Below the pieces are notes generated by a model, which saw only the letters and a program-made list of their open reading frames with translations, made no database searches and had not been told where the DNA came from. Below are positions 24,175 to 32,753 of a stretch of 64,000 nt of DNA, one piece after another. A program made the position numbers and the translations under genes. The stretch's first letter is position 1; each line of letters begins with the position of its first letter. This DNA comes from Aminivibrio pyruvatiphilus (GTDB lineage Bacteria > Synergistota > Synergistia > Synergistales > Aminobacteriaceae): contig NZ_SORI01000002.1 of the NCBI RefSeq assembly GCF_004366815.1, positions 62,001-126,000 on the forward strand, read 5' to 3'.

Positions 24175-25018
24175 CGGAATCCCTCCCGAATTGAGTGTTC
24201 CGCCCGTAGACGCACCCGAGGTGCCACGGACGGCCCGGGCCGCACCGGAGGCATTCTTCCATGGATGACGGTATTCCGCTGGTTACGGCCCCCTTTATGT
24301 TCCGCAGCAGCCCGAGGAGGGCCCGGATGGTTTCCTCCGAGCCGTCCTCGACTAAAAAGGTGGAAGCACCCTCGGCCCCGGAAATTCCCCCTCTCCCCAC
24401 GAGCCACCTTCTGGGCCAGCCGAGCAGGGCGAGGGCGTCCAGTTCCGTCACCACCCTGCCGGGGACGGGCACGAGGCCGACTGCCATGCCCATGGCCCAT
24501 ACGGAGGCTTTCCGCCCCGCGTTCCCGCAGGCTTCCCTCAGGGGGACGGGAGAGAGCTTTTCAAGCCCTGCGGCCACATAACACCGCACGCCCTCGGATT
24601 CGAGGGCAGGTATGACGCTGCCGGGTTCTCCGCAGAGGTCCTTCCCGGCCATCATGGCGGCGCCTCCCCAGGGATCGATGAGGTTGGCGCCGCAGACGCA
24701 CACATCGTCAGGGCCCATTTCCCGGGCGATCTCCGCCAGCCTTCCGTCCGCCTTTTCGGCCATACCCCTTCTGAGCAGAAGGGAATGGGCGCCCTCCGGC
24801 TCCGCCGCCCCGGAGGAAACCGTTCCCCTGGGAGTCACCCTGCCGGAAATCCTCAGGGGCTGCCCGCAGAGTTCTTCGGACAGGGCGGAGACCGTGGTAC
24901 CCCCCTTCAGGAGGATCATCCCGTCCGACAGGGCCTTCCGGACCTCGGGCAGGGACGCTATGGCTTTGGCTATGAGCCGCTTCCCCTCGGATACGGTGAG
25001 GGTGAACTGGCACTTCAT
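24125..25018 (-). CDS. Conserved-looking protein of unknown function in the OPT/DUF1177/AroM operon
   Basis: 297 aa from the ATG at 25018, which lies five bases after the DUF1177 stop. I do not recognise the family. It begins KCQFTLTVSEGKRLIAKAIA, has a glycine-rich segment ILLKGGTTVSALSEELCG, then DVCVCGANLIDPWGGAAMMAGKDLCGEPGS (GxN and GGA motifs suggestive of a small-molecule or nucleotide pocket) and a C-terminal Cys cluster SSMEECLRCGPGRPWHLGC. There is no signal peptide or membrane segment. Its 3' end overlaps aroM-like by 50 bp, unusually long. Tight packing implies that it works with DUF917, DUF1177 and AroM. Confidence 0.7.
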   Translation of the reverse strand: MKCQFTLTVSEGKRLIAKAIASLPEVRKALSDGMILLKGGTTVSALSEELCGQPLRISGRVTPRGTVSSGAAEPEGAHSLLLRRGMAEKADGRLAEIAREMGPDDVCVCGANLIDPWGGAAMMAGKDLCGEPGSVIPALESEGVRCYVAAGLEKLSPVPLREACGNAGRKASVWAMGMAVGLVPVPGRVVTELDALALLGWPRRWLVGRGGISGAEGASTFLVEDGSEETIRALLGLLRNIKGAVTSGIPSSMEECLRCGPGRPWHLGCVYGRNTQFGRDSDEKSDWNGDHRTVSEN

Positions 25019-25023
25019 GACGG

Positions 25024-25971
25024 TCAGCCGGTGGTTCTGCCCATGGTCTGGAGATGGACCATGGACCCGTACAGGTCCACCATGCGCCTGAACTCCTCCT
25101 CGCTGCAGAAGCTCAGCTTTCCTTCGCCGAACTCCTTGGCGGCCTCGATGACGAACCGCACCGCCGCCTCGATATCCACCACCTGGGACGATCCCGTGGC
25201 GCACCCCGGTACGGCCGTTTCCGCCGTCAGGGCGATCCCCACCACCGGCGCCTTCGTGGCGGTGCAGGGCTGCAGTATGCTGTTCAGGTGGTAGAGGCCG
25301 TTGCCGTAGGGCGTTATGTCCTGGGTGGTGATGGGGAACACCACGGGGGCCCGGCCGGTGACGCTTGCCATCAGGGAGAGAAGGTCTTCGCTCACCCTGA
25401 GGATATACCCCTCCCTCACCGTGGGGGAGAGGGCGAACCCCCTGCAGTTGATCACCCGGTTTCCCCTGGTGGTGTCGATGGAAAGCACGGCGTCGAGTTC
25501 ATCGCTCATTTCCTCGCCGTTGGCGATGGCCATGTTGATGGGCGAGTCCATGAAGGGGACCGGGTCGTGGGGCCGGGTGGGGGCGTTGGGGCAGATGTGG
25601 GTGGAGATGAACACGTCTCCGGCCAGGACGTCCCCCAGGCTCGCCATCCGGCCGAGCTTCATGGCCGCCGCCACCGCCGCGACGGCGCCGTCCCCGTCAG
25701 AGACGAGGCCTATCCGCTCCGGCCGGGCGCCGATTCCTCCCAGGCGACCCACGATGCCGAGGGTGGGAGCTTTTCCCCCTCCCCGTTTTCCGCTCTTTCC
25801 GGAGAACCAGACCTTGATGAAGTCCGTGTGGCCTTTCGGTCCCTCCACTTTTTTCACGGTGATGCTGCCGGCGCTGACGCCTGCGGCAATCAGGGCCTCC
25901 CGCACCGACTCCCCCGACGCCGACGGGCTGTCGAGGAGTTCGTAGGCTTCAATGGCATATTTCAGGGACAT
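25024..25971 (-). CDS. DUF1177-family protein
   Basis: 315-aa protein recognised as DUF1177 by its overall layout: SLKYAIEAYELLDSPSASGESV, FIKVWFSGKSG, GIVGRLGGIGARPERIGLVSDGDGAVAAVAAAMKLG, VFISTHICPNAPTRPHDPVPFMDSPI and LSIDTTRGNRVINCRGFALSPTVREGYILRV. Conserved His, Asp and Cys suggest a metal-dependent enzyme, and the fold is hydrolase-like by appearance. No function is established. It sits between DUF917 and the unknown 297-aa gene with gaps of 5-14 bases. Confidence 0.88.
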   Translation of the reverse strand: MSLKYAIEAYELLDSPSASGESVREALIAAGVSAGSITVKKVEGPKGHTDFIKVWFSGKSGKRGGGKAPTLGIVGRLGGIGARPERIGLVSDGDGAVAAVAAAMKLGRMASLGDVLAGDVFISTHICPNAPTRPHDPVPFMDSPINMAIANGEEMSDELDAVLSIDTTRGNRVINCRGFALSPTVREGYILRVSEDLLSLMASVTGRAPVVFPITTQDITPYGNGLYHLNSILQPCTATKAPVVGIALTAETAVPGCATGSSQVVDIEAAVRFVIEAAKEFGEGKLSFCSEEEFRRMVDLYGSMVHLQTMGRTTG

Positions 25972-25985
25972 GGGATCTTCCCCTC

Positions 25986-27059
25986 CTATCTGATGTATTC
26001 CACTATTTTCTTACCCACCACGGGCTCGATTTCCTCCATGAGTTCCATGCACCGCATGCCCTCACCCAGGATGAGCCGGTCGGCGGGGACGACGAAAAGA
26101 ATGACGGTCTGCCCTTCCTTTACTTCCGCCGTGGTGACGGGAAGCCCGGACCCGGCGTCGAGGGTCATGATGAGGTCGGGAAAGGTGGCAAGCCGTTCGC
26201 CCCTGCTCTCCAGCGTCATGTATTCGTTCCAGAAGGTGGTTTCGAAGTCCCCCACGATGACGGAGCCGCTGTCGAACCCGCCCCTGGTGACGATCTCCTT
26301 CCGGGCCACCGCCCCGGTGACCATGTGCTCACCGCCGAGGAAATTCAGGATGGAGGCGAGGACGACATCCCCGCCCCGGGGCATGGCCTTTCTCATCCGC
26401 TCCCCCAGGTCCATGGCCTGCCGGAGGGCGCCGCAGGCGCCGTGCGCCCTCGCGTAGGACGCCGCCACCGGGTTCCGGGCCACGGCGACGAGGCCGCCGG
26501 ATTTGTCCGCCGCCGCCCGGATCATGGAGGACGCGCTGCCGAGCTTCCCCGCCACGTGCAGTTCCAGGTAGAGCCCCTTCTCCCGGTCTCCGCCGGCGGC
26601 GGACTGGCGGGAGACGTACCCGGGGTCCCTGTGGAGCCCCATGGAACCCATGACTCCCGTGGGATGGGCCCTGCCGTTGCAGAGGGCGTCCACCACCGGC
26701 AGGCCCATGAGGGCAGCGGGAACCCATCCGTTGGTGATGGAGCTTCCGCCGCACTCGTTGGGTATGAACCCTCCCGGCGCCGGGCAGCCGTTTTCTTTCA
26801 GTATTTCCACGACCCGGACATAGTCCTTCGGCTCCACCCGCGCTTCCGCCGCAGCGGGGGCCCCGACGGCCGATCCGGTGATGAGCACCGTGTCCGGAGG
26901 GATGTCGTCGATATCGGCCAGGACCACCTCTCCGGCCTCCAGGGCGCCCCTGAGGTTGAGGCGCCCCTTCTCCATGCTGCCCCCTCCGCCGCCTCCCAGG
27001 ACTGCTCCGCCCAGTATGGCGGCTTCTCCCGTTTCTTTCGTTATGGGTCTTTTCGCCAC
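25986..27059 (-). CDS. DUF917 family protein (S-methyl-thiohydantoin desulfurase-like)
   Basis: 357 aa from a GTG start at 27059 with AGGAGGAG upstream. The N-terminus AAILGGAVLGGGGGGSMEKGRL and the block ITGSAVGAPAAAEARVEPKDY with GGFIPNECGGSSITNGWVPAALMGLPVVDALCNGRAHPTGVMGSMGL are typical of DUF917, the domain also known from thiohydantoin/hydantoinase-linked proteins. It lies directly after the hydantoin-racemase-like gene, a pairing that supports metabolism of cyclised amino acid derivatives. The exact reaction in this organism is unknown. Confidence 0.86.
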   Translation of the reverse strand: MAKRPITKETGEAAILGGAVLGGGGGGSMEKGRLNLRGALEAGEVVLADIDDIPPDTVLITGSAVGAPAAAEARVEPKDYVRVVEILKENGCPAPGGFIPNECGGSSITNGWVPAALMGLPVVDALCNGRAHPTGVMGSMGLHRDPGYVSRQSAAGGDREKGLYLELHVAGKLGSASSMIRAAADKSGGLVAVARNPVAASYARAHGACGALRQAMDLGERMRKAMPRGGDVVLASILNFLGGEHMVTGAVARKEIVTRGGFDSGSVIVGDFETTFWNEYMTLESRGERLATFPDLIMTLDAGSGLPVTTAEVKEGQTVILFVVPADRLILGEGMRCMELMEEIEPVVGKKIVEYIR

Positions 27060-27076
27060 CGGCTCTCTCCTCCTCT

Positions 27077-27724
27077 TCAGCCCAGGACGGTCCACGCCGC
27101 AGCGGCCTGGGCCCTCACGGGATCGATGACGGGCATGCCGGTTTTTTCCCTGAGGATCCCGGCCGCCCCGATGGTGGACATGCCGGTGCAGGCAAGAACG
27201 AGCATCCTCGCTCCCCTTCCGGCAAGTAACCGGCCTGCGGCGACCAAAGCCTGCATGCCTTCGGGCTTCATAAGGTCCAGCGTGGACTCCACCCCTTCGG
27301 GCACCGCATCCGCCGCGAGGTTTTTTCCCAGAATGCGGCTCATGGCCTCCGGCACAATCTTCGTAATGCCAAGAACGCCCACCGGCAGGCCGGTGATCAG
27401 GGCGGCCGATGCGGCCGCCCTTCCTGCGCCGATGACGGGAATCCGGAGGGACCGGGAGGCCTCCTCCACCGCCGGGTCGCCTGCACAGCTCACGATGACC
27501 GCATCCATCCCTTCCCGCTCCATTTCCTTCGCGAGGGCGAGCACCTTGGGGACGGCGATCCGCTCCGTCTCCCCGTCGTGAATTCCTTCGGGCTGGTCGG
27601 GGATGCAGCGGGAAACCACGTCGAAGCAGGGGAAATACTGCATAACGAGCTCGCCGTGAAGGTTCAGGAGCTTTTCATCCGGCGTGGTCAGCACGCGGAT
27701 GAGGCCGATCCGTTGTTTTGTCAT
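27077..27724 (-). CDS. Asp/Glu/hydantoin racemase family protein
   Basis: 215-aa racemase-fold protein with both catalytic cysteines: C80 in AVIVSCAGDPAVEEA and C179 in LVLACTGMSTI. The start GLIRVLTTPDEKLLNLHGE and the middle VIGAGRAAASAALITGLPVGVLGITK match the hydantoin racemase branch. Such enzymes epimerise 5-substituted hydantoins or related compounds by a two-base mechanism. Its ATG overlaps the stop of the OPT transporter gene (TAATG), indicating translational coupling, so the likely substrate is what that transporter imports. Confidence 0.88.
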   Translation of the reverse strand: MTKQRIGLIRVLTTPDEKLLNLHGELVMQYFPCFDVVSRCIPDQPEGIHDGETERIAVPKVLALAKEMEREGMDAVIVSCAGDPAVEEASRSLRIPVIGAGRAAASAALITGLPVGVLGITKIVPEAMSRILGKNLAADAVPEGVESTLDLMKPEGMQALVAAGRLLAGRGARMLVLACTGMSTIGAAGILREKTGMPVIDPVRAQAAAAWTVLG

Positions 27725-29385
27725 TACAGGAAGCTCCTTATGAGGGCGTTCACGAACCCGTAAATGCCGTCGCCCGCCACGAGGCCGCCGCCGTAGATCT
27801 CAAGCTCCGGCTTGAAGTTCTTTTCAAGGGGAAGCCTGATGAGAAGGGCCACCAGGAGACCGACGCCGTAAATGGGGTTGCGGATGAGCAGCCCCGTGGC
27901 GAAGAGGATCCCCAGGGCTTTTTTCGCCCCACCCGCGAACTGCAGTGCCGCGCCGAAGACGCTGGCGATGACGAGCTGCCTGAGAATTTCCGGGTTCAGC
28001 CCCGCCTTGACCGTGGCGGCGAAGACCTTGCTGACCGGGGGTACCATGTCGAGCTTGAAGTGCATGTTCATCAGGAGGGCCGTCACGCCCACGGCGATGA
28101 AGGCGCCGATCAGCTCGGAGATGACCTGCTGCCGCCGTCCGTCCATTTCGTATGCGGGGTCGCTTCCCCTGCCCCGGACGATCCAGCCGGTCTTGAGGTC
28201 ATAGCCCATATCGGCGAAACAGGGGCCCGTGCTGGCCACATACCCGGTGAGAAGGATCAGGGCGTGGGGAGGGAACCCCATGAACACGCCGAGGCTCAGG
28301 AAGATGATCGTCACGGCGAATCCGGGGAACCATCCGGAGTGCATGGCGGAAAGGCCCACGAGGATGGGCGCGACGATGGCCGAGAAGGTGCACCACAGTA
28401 CCCAGATCACGAGCTTCTCCATGGGCATTTCGGTCCAGATTCCGCTCATGACCGCCAGCACCACCGCGCCGAGGGCGAAGAGGACGATGTGGGCGGACAG
28501 GGTCTTTTTCACCGTTTCGGGCGAAACGGTGTACTGTTCGGCGGCCTCTTCCCCCGCAGGAGCGGACGGCTTCCTGTGCCGGAAAATAATCACCATGGCC
28601 TGGACCAGGGAGATGGCTCCGGCGCCGATCATGACGCCGTGGGGAATGTAGGTCTTGCCGAGGTCGGTGACGTTTTCAAAGCCGATGCCCGCAAGAATGG
28701 GTCCGGCCCAGGGAGCGATATGGTGAAAATATCCCCGGACCAGGAGGCCGATGGCCAGGGCCAGCATGGCGTAGACGTTGGCTATGAAGGCTATGCCGAC
28801 ACCCGCCATGGGAAGGCCCGCTATGCCCAGCGCCGGGAAGGTGAAGAGCTTGCTGCTGCCGAGGGCGCCGAGGAAGACGCCGAGAAGAAGGTGCTTCCCC
28901 TTTCTGCCGCCTTCATCCCCCGCGATGAGGGCCTGGGCGGTGGCGATGCCCGGAGGCCAGGTGCCCGTGGCGGGAAAGAGTTCCGAGTCGAAGAGGCGGT
29001 ACACGAGGTGCATGCCGATGAGCGTGGCAAGGCCCGACCCGAGGAGCATGGGTATGACGAGGCTCAGGTCGCCGTAGGCGTAAAAGATGGCCACGGCGAG
29101 GAGGGTGCAGTTCGCAGCCGCGAAGCCTGCTCCGGACGTCATGGTCTGGACAAGGTTCTGGCGGTCCAGGGACCGGAACTTGTGCATGGCCTGGAAAGGC
29201 ATCCTGGCAAGAGACATGGCGATAAGGGCTCCGATGATGGAGGTATTCGGCGTGATCCCTATTCTGGAGATTATCTGCATGCAGATGACCGCCGAGAGCG
29301 CAGAAACCAGAAGGCTCAAGATGAGCGTTTCCTTTTCAAGGGCCTTCACATGCTGCCTTTTTTCCGTGCTTTCCATTTCTTTCAT
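27724..29385 (-). CDS. OPT-family oligopeptide transporter
   Basis: 553-aa membrane protein with roughly 13-15 hydrophobic segments. OPT features include LVSALSAVICMQIISRIGITPNTSIIGALIAMSL, RQNLVQTMTSGAGFAAANC, FPATGTWPPGIATAQALIAG, FENVTDLGKTYIPHGVMIGAGA and the C-terminal YGGGLVAGDGIYGFVNALI. OPT proteins are proton-coupled importers of small peptides or peptide-derived metal chelates. The start at 29385 has GAGGAGAGGGG directly upstream. It is the first gene of an eight-gene operon, so the pathway begins with uptake of a peptide-like compound. Confidence 0.92.
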   Translation of the reverse strand: MKEMESTEKRQHVKALEKETLILSLLVSALSAVICMQIISRIGITPNTSIIGALIAMSLARMPFQAMHKFRSLDRQNLVQTMTSGAGFAAANCTLLAVAIFYAYGDLSLVIPMLLGSGLATLIGMHLVYRLFDSELFPATGTWPPGIATAQALIAGDEGGRKGKHLLLGVFLGALGSSKLFTFPALGIAGLPMAGVGIAFIANVYAMLALAIGLLVRGYFHHIAPWAGPILAGIGFENVTDLGKTYIPHGVMIGAGAISLVQAMVIIFRHRKPSAPAGEEAAEQYTVSPETVKKTLSAHIVLFALGAVVLAVMSGIWTEMPMEKLVIWVLWCTFSAIVAPILVGLSAMHSGWFPGFAVTIIFLSLGVFMGFPPHALILLTGYVASTGPCFADMGYDLKTGWIVRGRGSDPAYEMDGRRQQVISELIGAFIAVGVTALLMNMHFKLDMVPPVSKVFAATVKAGLNPEILRQLVIASVFGAALQFAGGAKKALGILFATGLLIRNPIYGVGLLVALLIRLPLEKNFKPELEIYGGGLVAGDGIYGFVNALIRSFL

Positions 29386-29597
29386 CCCCTCTCCTCGATT
29401 TGCCTGAAACTTCCACTTCCTCTGAAACGCATTTTTCAAAAAACCATGCAATAATTGTACAAGCCCCGCCCGGGTTTTACCAGATGCATTATGCAAATCT
29501 TCCCCACTTTCAAAAATTTTCCTCCCGGCCTTTCAGGTTTTCAAAGGCTCCCCGGCCGGCTATCTCCGCCTCCCTTTCACCGCAAAGAAAATGCGGC

Positions 29598-29626
29598 TTG
29601 TTTAAAAGGCGGCAATCTTATATAAA
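29598..29626 (+). promoter_or_regulatory. Promoter for the secreted protein gene at 29684
   Basis: TTGTTT (29598-29603), exactly 17 bases, then TATAAA (29621-29626), with GGAGGAAAGCCCG before the ATG. The divergent OPT operon shares this intergenic space; an 11-bp palindrome TGCATTATGCA lies at 29485-29495 on its side. Confidence 0.65.
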
Positions 29627-29683
29627 CTTTCATCAGAGGAGTCTTTCAGTCTGCACGTCGAGTACCGGAAGGAGGAAAGCCCG

Positions 29684-30238
29684 ATGAGAAGAACAATGGT
29701 TTTTTTGATTGCCGCCGCTCTGGCGGCGGGGTTTCTGTCAGTTCCTGCCTGGGGTGCGGAGGTTCCCGGCCCGTGCGGGCTTTTTGCGCAGGCGGATGCG
29801 GAGGCGCTGTTCAGCGAGCCCGTGTCGCCGGGGGTTTCCCGGGAAACGGTTGCCCCGGCGGGGAAGAGCTGCAGGTATTCTTTCAGGAAGGACGGGTCTG
29901 TGTACGGAGTGACGCTCAGGGTCTGCACCACGGAGGAGATCGCCGCCGAGGGTATTTTCGGCTCGGCGGGGGATGTGTTCAGCCGCCAGATCGGAGCGCG
30001 GACCAGGCACGAAGAAGCCTCGAAGACGTTTCTGGAAGTGGGGGTGCCGGGAGCGGAAGCTTTCTGGGAGGGGACTGCACTGTGGGTGCTGAAGGGAGAG
30101 GTGCTGTTTCTTCTGACCGTTCATTCGCCCCTGGCGGGGTCCTTCAAAACCATGGATGAAATGAACGCCGCCCAGGAGGAACAGAATCTCGCCCTGGCCC
30201 GCAAAGCCGCCGTAGTCATCGCGGGAAGGCTGAAATGA
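29684..30238 (+). CDS. Secreted protein of unknown function
   Basis: 184-aa protein with a clear signal peptide (RRTMVFLIAAALAAGFLSVPAWGAEV). The mature part begins GPCGLFAQADAEALFSEPV and has CRYSF and RVCTTEEI, giving three cysteines that could form disulfides. It ends with a helix-rich tail (AQEEQNLALARKAAVVIAGRL). The pattern loosely recalls small exported DUF3558-like proteins, but I would not assign a family. It is monocistronic with its own promoter. Function unknown. Confidence 0.8.
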   Translation: MRRTMVFLIAAALAAGFLSVPAWGAEVPGPCGLFAQADAEALFSEPVSPGVSRETVAPAGKSCRYSFRKDGSVYGVTLRVCTTEEIAAEGIFGSAGDVFSRQIGARTRHEEASKTFLEVGVPGAEAFWEGTALWVLKGEVLFLLTVHSPLAGSFKTMDEMNAAQEEQNLALARKAAVVIAGRLK

Positions 30239-30710
30239 GAGAGGAAGGGCAGGGGGATTTTCTTCTTTTTTCTTCTGGAATATTGCTGAAGGAAAAGAGG
30301 CTTCTTCTTCAACATTCATGGTAAAATTGTTACATTCAATTGTTACATACAATTGCACCATACATTATATCTTCGGCACCTTGACAACCGGGTCCTTGAT
30401 TGCACGAAACTGCAGGCCCCCTGTTGTATACCCGTACGGCTCACCGCCGAAGGGCAGGGGGTCTTTCTGAACACACAGTTTTTTTCAGATGTCTTTGCTC
30501 CTCCGGAGTACCAGAAAACATCACCTGCAGGTCAAGCAAACAGCACCGGTTCTTCCCCAAGAAACACAATCACAACCGAATACCGCACCTCCAGCCCCCT
30601 GTACCTCCGCTTCACAGGACAAAAACCCTCAAGGTCTGCTGCCGGACCTTTCTTTCCGACCTCACCCGTTTTTATCAGAAAGCAGAATACTCACGAAAGG
30701 GTGTCATTGT
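30239..30710. other. Long leader/intergenic region before the serA-like gene
   Basis: About 470 bases. It contains two tandem 13-bp units (AATTGTTACATTC, AATTGTTACATAC) plus a partial third at 30325-30355, followed by TTATAT at 30365-30370, suggesting a regulated promoter. An open frame continues upstream of the serA-like start to 30489, but its predicted residues resemble no protein and its codon use differs from the gene. A structured leader is possible, but no known riboswitch or T-box motif was identified. Confidence 0.5.
30325..30355. repeat. Tandem 13-bp repeat, possible operator
   Basis: AATTGTTACATTC / AATTGTTACATAC / AATTG at 30325-30337, 30338-30350 and 30351-30355. CAATTG halves flank the second unit, so the sites also have dyad character. 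It lies just upstream of a -10-like TTATAT. Confidence 0.55.
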
Positions 30711-31601
30711 ATGCTGATTTTGATTTCCGATGCTTTTGATCCCAGCCTGCCTGAAAGACTTTCGGTCTTCGGAGAAGTGACGGAAGACAGGAATCGCCTT
30801 GCGGAAGCGGATGCCGTTCTGGTCCGGAGCAAGACGAAGTGCACCAGGGAGTATATCGACGGCGCTCCGAACCTGAAGCTGATCATCCGGGGAGGGGTGG
30901 GCACCGACAACATCGATACAGCCTATGCCCTCGGGAAGGGCATTGTCGTTAAAAACACGCCGAAGGCTTCCGCCATTTCCGTGGCCGAGGTCGCCTTCGC
31001 CCTGATGATTTCGGTCCCGAACCAGCTGGTCACGGCGCACGTCGCCATGACCGAGGGTCGGTGGCTGAAGAACGAGATAAGGAGAACCGAGCTGTTCGGA
31101 AAAACCCTGTGCCTGGTGGGCATGGGCAACATCGCCCGGGAGATGGCCCTCAGGGCCAGGGCCTTCGGGATGAAAACCATCGCCTGCAGAAAATCGGGGC
31201 TTCCGAGCGATTTCGCGGAAGTGCGGGGCTCCCTGAAGGAGGCCTTTTCCGAGGCGGACTACATTTCCCTCCACGTTCCCCTGACGGACGAAACACGGAA
31301 CATGATCAACCGGGAAAGCATCTCCTGGATGAAGGACGGCGTTGCAATAATCAATACGGCGAGGGGAAAGTGCGTGGTCGAGGAAGACCTGGCGGCTGCC
31401 CTGGAGAGCGGCAAGGTAGGGGCCTATGCCTCTGATGTCTGGTTCTCCGATCCCCCTTCCCCGGACTGCCCCCTGCTGAAGGCGCCCAACGTGACCATGA
31501 CCCCCCACATAGGGGCGAACAGCGAGGAGAACCTGCTTCGAATCAGCGATGAAGTCTGTGAACTGATACATCATTTCGTCAAAGGAGACCTGAAAGGATG
31601 A
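30711..31601 (+). CDS. serA: D-3-phosphoglycerate dehydrogenase-like hydroxyacid dehydrogenase
   Basis: 296 aa from the ATG at 30711 (GAAAGGGTG upstream); a longer frame to 30489 is rejected because the extra residues look non-coding. It has the NAD-binding motif LCLVGMGNIAREMALRARAFG, the AEVAFALMISV helix, IINTARGKCVVEEDLAAAL and a terminal TPHIGANSEEN carrying the catalytic His. It lacks an ACT domain, like short archaeal/bacterial SerA versions. Its stop overlaps the serC start (ATGA), so the pair probably performs the first two steps of the phosphorylated serine pathway from 3-phosphoglycerate. A catabolic role with the downstream TAXI-TRAP transporter is the alternative. Confidence 0.85.
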   Translation: MLILISDAFDPSLPERLSVFGEVTEDRNRLAEADAVLVRSKTKCTREYIDGAPNLKLIIRGGVGTDNIDTAYALGKGIVVKNTPKASAISVAEVAFALMISVPNQLVTAHVAMTEGRWLKNEIRRTELFGKTLCLVGMGNIAREMALRARAFGMKTIACRKSGLPSDFAEVRGSLKEAFSEADYISLHVPLTDETRNMINRESISWMKDGVAIINTARGKCVVEEDLAAALESGKVGAYASDVWFSDPPSPDCPLLKAPNVTMTPHIGANSEENLLRISDEVCELIHHFVKGDLKG

Positions 31602-32677
31602 GAAAATTTAATTTTTCGGCCGGCCCGGCGGTTCTGCCCCTGCCGGTGCTGGAGGAAGTAAGGGATACGCTGGTTGACTACAGGGGGAACGGCTTGTCCC
31701 TCCTCGAGTGCAGCCACAGAAGCAAAATGTACGAAGACGTGCACAACGAGACGATTTCCCTGTTTCAGGAACTGCTCGGCCTGCCCGAGAGCCACAAGGT
31801 CATTTTCCTGGGGGGCGGCGCAACGCTCCAGTTCTCCATGGTCCCCATGAACTTCCTGACGCCCGGGAAGGCCTGCGACATGGTGGTCAGCGGCGCGTGG
31901 GCGAAAAAGGCCCTTTCCGACGCCAAAAAGATCGGCGACGTGAAGGTGGTCTTCGACGGCGCCGAAACGAAGTACACCACCCTTCCGAAATCCGATACCA
32001 TCTACAACCCGGACGCGGCCTACGTCCACATCACGTCGAACGAGACCATCGGGGGCCTGCAGTGGAAGACCTTCCCCGACACGGGCGACGTTCCCCTGAT
32101 AGCGGACATGTCGAGCGACATCATGAGCACCCCCCTTCCCGTGGAGAAATTCAGCATGATCTACGCGGGCGCGCAGAAGAACCTGGGCCCTTCGGGAGTC
32201 GCCGTGGCAGTCATCCACGAGAAGCTCCTCGAACGGTGCCCCAAGTCGCTGACCGCCTATCTGAACTACGGCATCCACTCCGAGAAGAATTCGCTCTACA
32301 ACACTCCCCCCGTGTTCTCCATCTACATCATGATGCTTGTCCTGAGATGGGTGAAGGCCCAGGGCGGGGTGGCGAAGATGAGCGAGCTTTCGTCCCAAAA
32401 GGCGGGGGCCATTTACCGGGAGATTGATTCCAGCGGGGGCTTCTATTCCTGCCCCGTGGAGAAGGAGAGCCGTTCCGTGATGAACGTCATTTTCCGCCTG
32501 CCCTCCGAGGAACTGGACAAGAAATTCCTGAAGGAGGCGGAGGCACTGGATATGATCGGGCTGAAGGGGTACCGTGATGTGGGAGGATGCAGGGCATCCC
32601 TCTACAACGCCATGCCCCTGGAAGGAGCCCTGACCCTGGCCGGCTTCATGAAGGACTTCGCGGCGGCCAACGGGTAA
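31598..32677 (+). CDS. serC: Phosphoserine aminotransferase
   Basis: 359-aa class V PLP-dependent aminotransferase of normal SerC length. It starts RKFNFSAGPAVLPLPVLEE, the SerC signature, and has LLECSHRSKMYEDVHNE, FLGGGATLQFSMVPMN and the PLP lysine K194 in YAGAQKNLGPSG. The C-terminal part EAEALDMIGLKGYRDVGGCRASLYNAMPLEG is diagnostic. It transaminates 3-phosphohydroxypyruvate with glutamate. It overlaps the serA-like gene by four bases. Confidence 0.96.
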   Translation: MRKFNFSAGPAVLPLPVLEEVRDTLVDYRGNGLSLLECSHRSKMYEDVHNETISLFQELLGLPESHKVIFLGGGATLQFSMVPMNFLTPGKACDMVVSGAWAKKALSDAKKIGDVKVVFDGAETKYTTLPKSDTIYNPDAAYVHITSNETIGGLQWKTFPDTGDVPLIADMSSDIMSTPLPVEKFSMIYAGAQKNLGPSGVAVAVIHEKLLERCPKSLTAYLNYGIHSEKNSLYNTPPVFSIYIMMLVLRWVKAQGGVAKMSELSSQKAGAIYREIDSSGGFYSCPVEKESRSVMNVIFRLPSEELDKKFLKEAEALDMIGLKGYRDVGGCRASLYNAMPLEGALTLAGFMKDFAAANG

Positions 32678-32753
32678 TACAAGGCGTTTACGGCGTTCCT
32701 CAAGCCGGTTTAAAGAGCGGCGCACAAATAAATCACGAAAAGGAGATGGAAAA

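Noticed and set aside
27718-29454. 578-codon plus-strand open frame opposite the OPT gene
   Set aside because: The composition is polar, with Gly/His/Asp/Glu runs typical of an antisense shadow of a GC-rich membrane protein. The minus-strand frame is a clear OPT transporter with a ribosome-binding site.
30391-30700. Possible T-box or riboswitch in the leader of the serA-like gene
   Set aside because: No T-box sequence, glycine/SAM/serine-type conserved core or terminator-antiterminator pair could be identified by eye.
30489-30710. N-terminal extension of the serA-like protein by 74 codons
   Set aside because: The extra residues do not resemble the family, codon use differs, and the protein from 30711 already has the full dehydrogenase N-terminus.
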